Source: W0P28-013 sp963658575 (GTDB lineage Bacteria > Bacteroidota > Bacteroidia > Bacteroidales > Paludibacteraceae). From it: DNA of 64,000 nt. Position 1 is the stretch's first letter. Each line of letters starts with the position of its first letter. The stretch lies in NCBI GenBank assembly GCA_963658575.1, contig CAVKQB010000002.1, positions 24,850 through 88,849 of the forward strand, in the 5' to 3' direction. The position numbers and the translations under genes were made by a program. Positions 61,238 to 64,000 of this stretch are shown here, piece after piece. The notes under the pieces are model-generated. The model did not search any database. It was not told the origin of the DNA and was given only the letters and a program-made list of their open reading frames with translations.

Positions 61238-62215
61238 TCAAAAGATCCACTTCACATTGTCGACCCAGAGGGCGTTGCCGGGGTGGCCACAGAAGGCGGA
61301 ATAGCAACCAGCCGTTATCATCAGAATGACGTGTGTCGGGGTGTCGTCGGCAGTGCCCCAGCCCACCTCTTTGATTGGCACCATCTTGCCTTTCGAATTG
61401 CGGGCTTTGAACTGCGCCGCCACAGGAAACAGATCCATATAACTCTTGAAATAGGGCTCTTGCGTGATGTTGCCGTAGTGAATATCGATGCGATAATTGT
61501 TGTGCCAATCGGGCATGGAGTGCGCAAAACGTTCGCGCGCCGTAGCGATGCGCTTGGCGTAGATGTTGCCGTTGCTGTCCTCCCAACGTTTTTGCAGATA
61601 GACGCAAATTTCGGGTTCGTCGTGCCCTTCGAGCCACTTCTTTTTCGACAAACCATTGGCTTTCAGTACTTTGCATTCGGGACTGACGCGCGTTTTGAGG
61701 TCGAGCATCACGGCTTTGGGCTTTTGGGTGAACGGAATGCCGATGTCGATGGCGGCGTAGGGGTCGCTGGTGTCGGTTACGGGCTCGACATTTTTGCCAA
61801 GAAACAGCGTGCCAGCAACGCACACTTCGAGGTCGATAAATCCGAATACACTCACCGCCTCGACGCGCGTGTCGAGCCGTGCGCAAGTGCCGTTGCCGCG
61901 CCGTTCGGGCTGCGTGGTACATGAGGCTTTGTCGATGCCCGCCGGACTGGCGTAGGCGTTCGATATGCCCCAAATGGTTTTGCTGAAGTCGTAGGGCGCA
62001 TTTTTGCGAATGGTGTCGGTAGGACCAAGCACATAGAGTGTTTTGGTTTCGCCACCAAGCATCCGCGATTCTTTGATATAGCGCACAGTCCAATGCTCCA
62101 TATCGCCGTATTTTATCGGCACGATGCGCTCCTGTGCCGACAGACCGACGGTGCTGCCAAGCAACAACGCCATGCAGATATGTTGTGTGTTCATTTTTTC
62201 GGGAATCAATTTCAT
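61238..62215 (-). CDS. PCMD-domain secreted protein
   Basis: 325 residues from the ATG at 62215 (MKLIPEKMNTQHICMALLLG); an ATG at 62194 is an equally plausible start, and both give a signal peptide ending near GLSAQ. The mature protein matches the putative carbohydrate metabolism domain: IKYGDMEHWTVRYIKESRMLGGETKTLY, GKNVEPVTDTSDPYAAIDIGIPFTQKPKAV, DDTPTHVILMITAGCYSAFCG. Probable surface glycan-binding role, from family only. Its start is 13 bp after the epimerase stop, so they share a transcript. Confidence 0.8.
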   Translation of the reverse strand: MKLIPEKMNTQHICMALLLGSTVGLSAQERIVPIKYGDMEHWTVRYIKESRMLGGETKTLYVLGPTDTIRKNAPYDFSKTIWGISNAYASPAGIDKASCTTQPERRGNGTCARLDTRVEAVSVFGFIDLEVCVAGTLFLGKNVEPVTDTSDPYAAIDIGIPFTQKPKAVMLDLKTRVSPECKVLKANGLSKKKWLEGHDEPEICVYLQKRWEDSNGNIYAKRIATARERFAHSMPDWHNNYRIDIHYGNITQEPYFKSYMDLFPVAAQFKARNSKGKMVPIKEVGWGTADDTPTHVILMITAGCYSAFCGHPGNALWVDNVKWIF

Positions 62216-62228
62216 CGGGCAGTCATTT

Positions 62229-63764
62229 TTACTTTTCCCAACCATCGAAAATGTGGTAGTCGTACACGTTATCTTCGTCGGCATCGTGCAACGGCGACCA
62301 AATCTGCGCAAAAAACGGATTGTGCTTGGCCACGCGATCCCACTGCCACGGACGTGGATTCGGCACGTCGCCGTATGGATTTGGGAAGCAATCGGGGCAC
62401 CAATGGCCGCCCAGCAAAATCAGGCGCGGCGAGGCCACAAAACGGTGTCCTTCGGCACATTGCCACTCGAGCGGTGTGTCCCAATCGCCCGTTGTCATGG
62501 TCGGGCTGAGGCATTTGCCGCCACGAAATTCGGCAGCGCGCCGCATATCGTCGATGGTAAATGCGTTCATCGGCTTCTGCTCGTCGTAGCCGTGGTCGAG
62601 CAGCACAGCCTTGTCGGAATTGTGCGCGAGGTCGGTATGTTTCCAATCGGGAATGGCGCGGAACTTCTCAAGCGAGCCGTAGTAGGCGGCAATGCGCTGC
62701 ATGTTGCGCTCCTTTATCCATGTCTGCGTGCCGTGAACGGCTTTGTGCGCCATGGCGCGCATGGCAAGTTTCACAATGTGCGGCACGAGTTTGGCCACTT
62801 TCGTGGCGCGGGCGAATTTGATGCCGCCAGGCAGGCTATCCGATTGAGCCATCTGCACAAAATACTCCTTCACAGGCACGTTGGCGCGGAAGTGCAGATA
62901 GTCGTCGAGCACATCGCCATCGAGATACCACATGCCGTGGAAATTGCGCGTGGTGAACCATCGGGCTTCGAAAATTTTTTCGGGGCGCGGGCAACCGATA
63001 GCATCGAGCAGCAAACATTCAAATTCGTAGTTCGACAGGCGATACGCTGCGCCGGAGCCGATATTGTAATAGCGATTCCAAAAATCGTCGGACACTTCGG
63101 GGCGGCAAACGCGTTCGAGCAAACGCCCCGAATCCTCCACTGTCGCCCATTCGAGCACGCCCCGAATCGGCACGTGAAACATTATCGGGTCGTAGTTTTT
63201 GAGTATGGCAGGATAGAGAATGCCCGATTGCCGCAGGCTGACCCACCGTCGGATGCCCGAATTGGTCAAGATGCGCTCCGCCACCACTTTGGTCAAACCA
63301 TAGTGGTCGTAGGCCGACACGCAAATCGGGTCGCCTGCGCGCCCCCAATGCAGCGGCTCGCGGCGGTCGCCCATCTGCGCCACCGACCCGATGTAAACCA
63401 CTTTCGGTTGATGGTCGCCTTGCGCCACGACAGCGTTTTTCACATTTTCGGCGGCCGTGATATTCACGCGCCGTGTGGCGTATGGCTTGTAGTCGGCTTG
63501 CGGCGACACCATGCCGCCCACATGCAACACGATGTCGGCACCCGAAACGCCACGCAAAACATCGTCGTAGCGTGTCAAATCGCCCCAAACGATGTCGATT
63601 TTGTCGGTATATGGAGCCAATTTCTGCCGGTTTTTCGCGCTGGGACGCGCCAAAATGCGCACACGATAGTTGTCGGGATATTTGAGCAACTCTTGCAAGC
63701 CAGCCCAACCCATAGTGCCTGTGGCACCAGTCAGAAATACAACTCTTTTGCTATTTTCGCTCAT
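62229..63764 (-). CDS. NAD-dependent epimerase/dehydratase with C-terminal extension
   Basis: 511 residues from MSENSKRVVFLTGATGTMGW at 63764; the longer frame crosses the promoter. SDR fold (~1-320) with NAD-binding TGATGTMG, GADIVLHVGGMVSP, and the catalytic Y-x3-K in AYDHYGLTKVVAERI. Beyond ~320 an unusual ~190-residue C-terminal region follows, with Cys pairs (GKCLSP ... EGHRF ... GHWCPDCFPNPYGDVP). This looks like a small metal-binding extension. Substrate unknown; co-transcribed with the PCMD protein. Confidence 0.85.
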   Translation of the reverse strand: MSENSKRVVFLTGATGTMGWAGLQELLKYPDNYRVRILARPSAKNRQKLAPYTDKIDIVWGDLTRYDDVLRGVSGADIVLHVGGMVSPQADYKPYATRRVNITAAENVKNAVVAQGDHQPKVVYIGSVAQMGDRREPLHWGRAGDPICVSAYDHYGLTKVVAERILTNSGIRRWVSLRQSGILYPAILKNYDPIMFHVPIRGVLEWATVEDSGRLLERVCRPEVSDDFWNRYYNIGSGAAYRLSNYEFECLLLDAIGCPRPEKIFEARWFTTRNFHGMWYLDGDVLDDYLHFRANVPVKEYFVQMAQSDSLPGGIKFARATKVAKLVPHIVKLAMRAMAHKAVHGTQTWIKERNMQRIAAYYGSLEKFRAIPDWKHTDLAHNSDKAVLLDHGYDEQKPMNAFTIDDMRRAAEFRGGKCLSPTMTTGDWDTPLEWQCAEGHRFVASPRLILLGGHWCPDCFPNPYGDVPNPRPWQWDRVAKHNPFFAQIWSPLHDADEDNVYDYHIFDGWEK

Positions 63765-63789
63765 AAAATTTTGTTTATTGTCAAAAAGA

Positions 63790-63820
63790 CAAAGGTAGAC
63801 ATTTTTAGCAAATGCGCCAA
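63790..63820 (-). promoter_or_regulatory. Promoter of the epimerase-PCMD operon
   Basis: Minus strand: TTG (63820-63818), 20-nt spacer, TACCTTTG (63797-63790), about 26 bp before the ATG. Confidence 0.75.
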
Positions 63821-64000
63821 ATCGACCACTTTTTCGGTTGCCGCCCCACGAAATCACACAAACGCCGCTTCACACTTTTTAGTAGCAAGACAAGAGGTTA
63901 TAGGTTATAGGTTATAGGTTATAGGTGAGAGAACATAGAATATAGAGCAAAGAGCAAAGACTTTTTAATTATTCAATTATCTAATTTCCAATTATTTAAT
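63821..64000. repeat. Window-end intergenic words
   Basis: GGTTATAGG iterations (four in tandem at ~63895-63925), ACATAGAATATAGAGC words, and a final 40 bp nearly identical to 27223-27262. No gene seen before the window edge. Confidence 0.7.

Overview
The window looks like chromosome from a Bacteroidota member, most likely a Bacteroidales with a type IX secretion system (T9SS). Three things point there. Promoters repeatedly fit the TTG-N19/20-TAnnTTTG pattern of that phylum (upstream of dnaN, recJ, the lamin-tail gene and others). Start codons lack clear Shine-Dalgarno sequences. Several secreted proteins end in T9SS type A sorting tails. Housekeeping genes are GC-balanced and tightly packed; accessory stretches are AT-richer and separated by long repetitive intergenic DNA.

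Layout. 1-8.4 kb: the end of an EamA transporter, an MscS channel and three tandem secreted endonuclease I paralogs. 8.5-13.9 kb: an envelope gene trio (coiled-coil protein, PAP2 phosphatase, acyl-ACP thioesterase), dnaN, prmC and an S41 protease lipoprotein. 13.9-17.3 kb (minus): asd, a rhodanese lipoprotein, a DUF3316-like protein and a Big_2 lipoprotein. 17.4-19.7 kb: a lamin-tail secreted protein. 19.8-26.3 kb (minus): nadE, a LysE exporter, miaA, a pRiA4b-like gene, a DUF3078 protein and an MFS transporter. 26.5-32.8 kb: a Sua5/YrdC enzyme, lon, a Na/Pi cotransporter and a Na/Ca exchanger.

33.3-45.5 kb is an accessory region. It holds an EcoRI-family adenine methyltransferase paired with a DUF262-HNH nuclease, behind an unusually structured leader of about 340 nt. 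Around them are three AAA_14-DUF4143 ATPases. Each has its own class of palindromic repeat: a perfect 35-bp direct repeat flanking the first, a 32-bp-phased dyad array flanking the second, and two 22-bp-phased dyads in the leader of the third. Three secreted proteins of unknown function lie between. 45.7-49.3 kb carries frr with an outer-membrane barrel gene, and recJ.

49.8-57.4 kb holds two cobalamin riboswitches. Each precedes a T9SS-tailed secreted protein (a 1672-residue CUB-like/beta-helix protein and a DUF4465 protein) instead of a transporter. The promoter segment of the two riboswitches is a 52-bp near-duplicate. 58.0-63.8 kb (minus) has a YifB-type ATPase, a U32 protein, a PCMD-domain protein and an extended NAD-dependent epimerase.

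The long intergenic regions are mosaics of a small vocabulary of repeated modules, many of them hairpin-forming, that recur across the window in both orientations. No rRNA, tRNA, CRISPR array, transposase or integrase was recognised. All calls come from reading the sequence; no database search was run.
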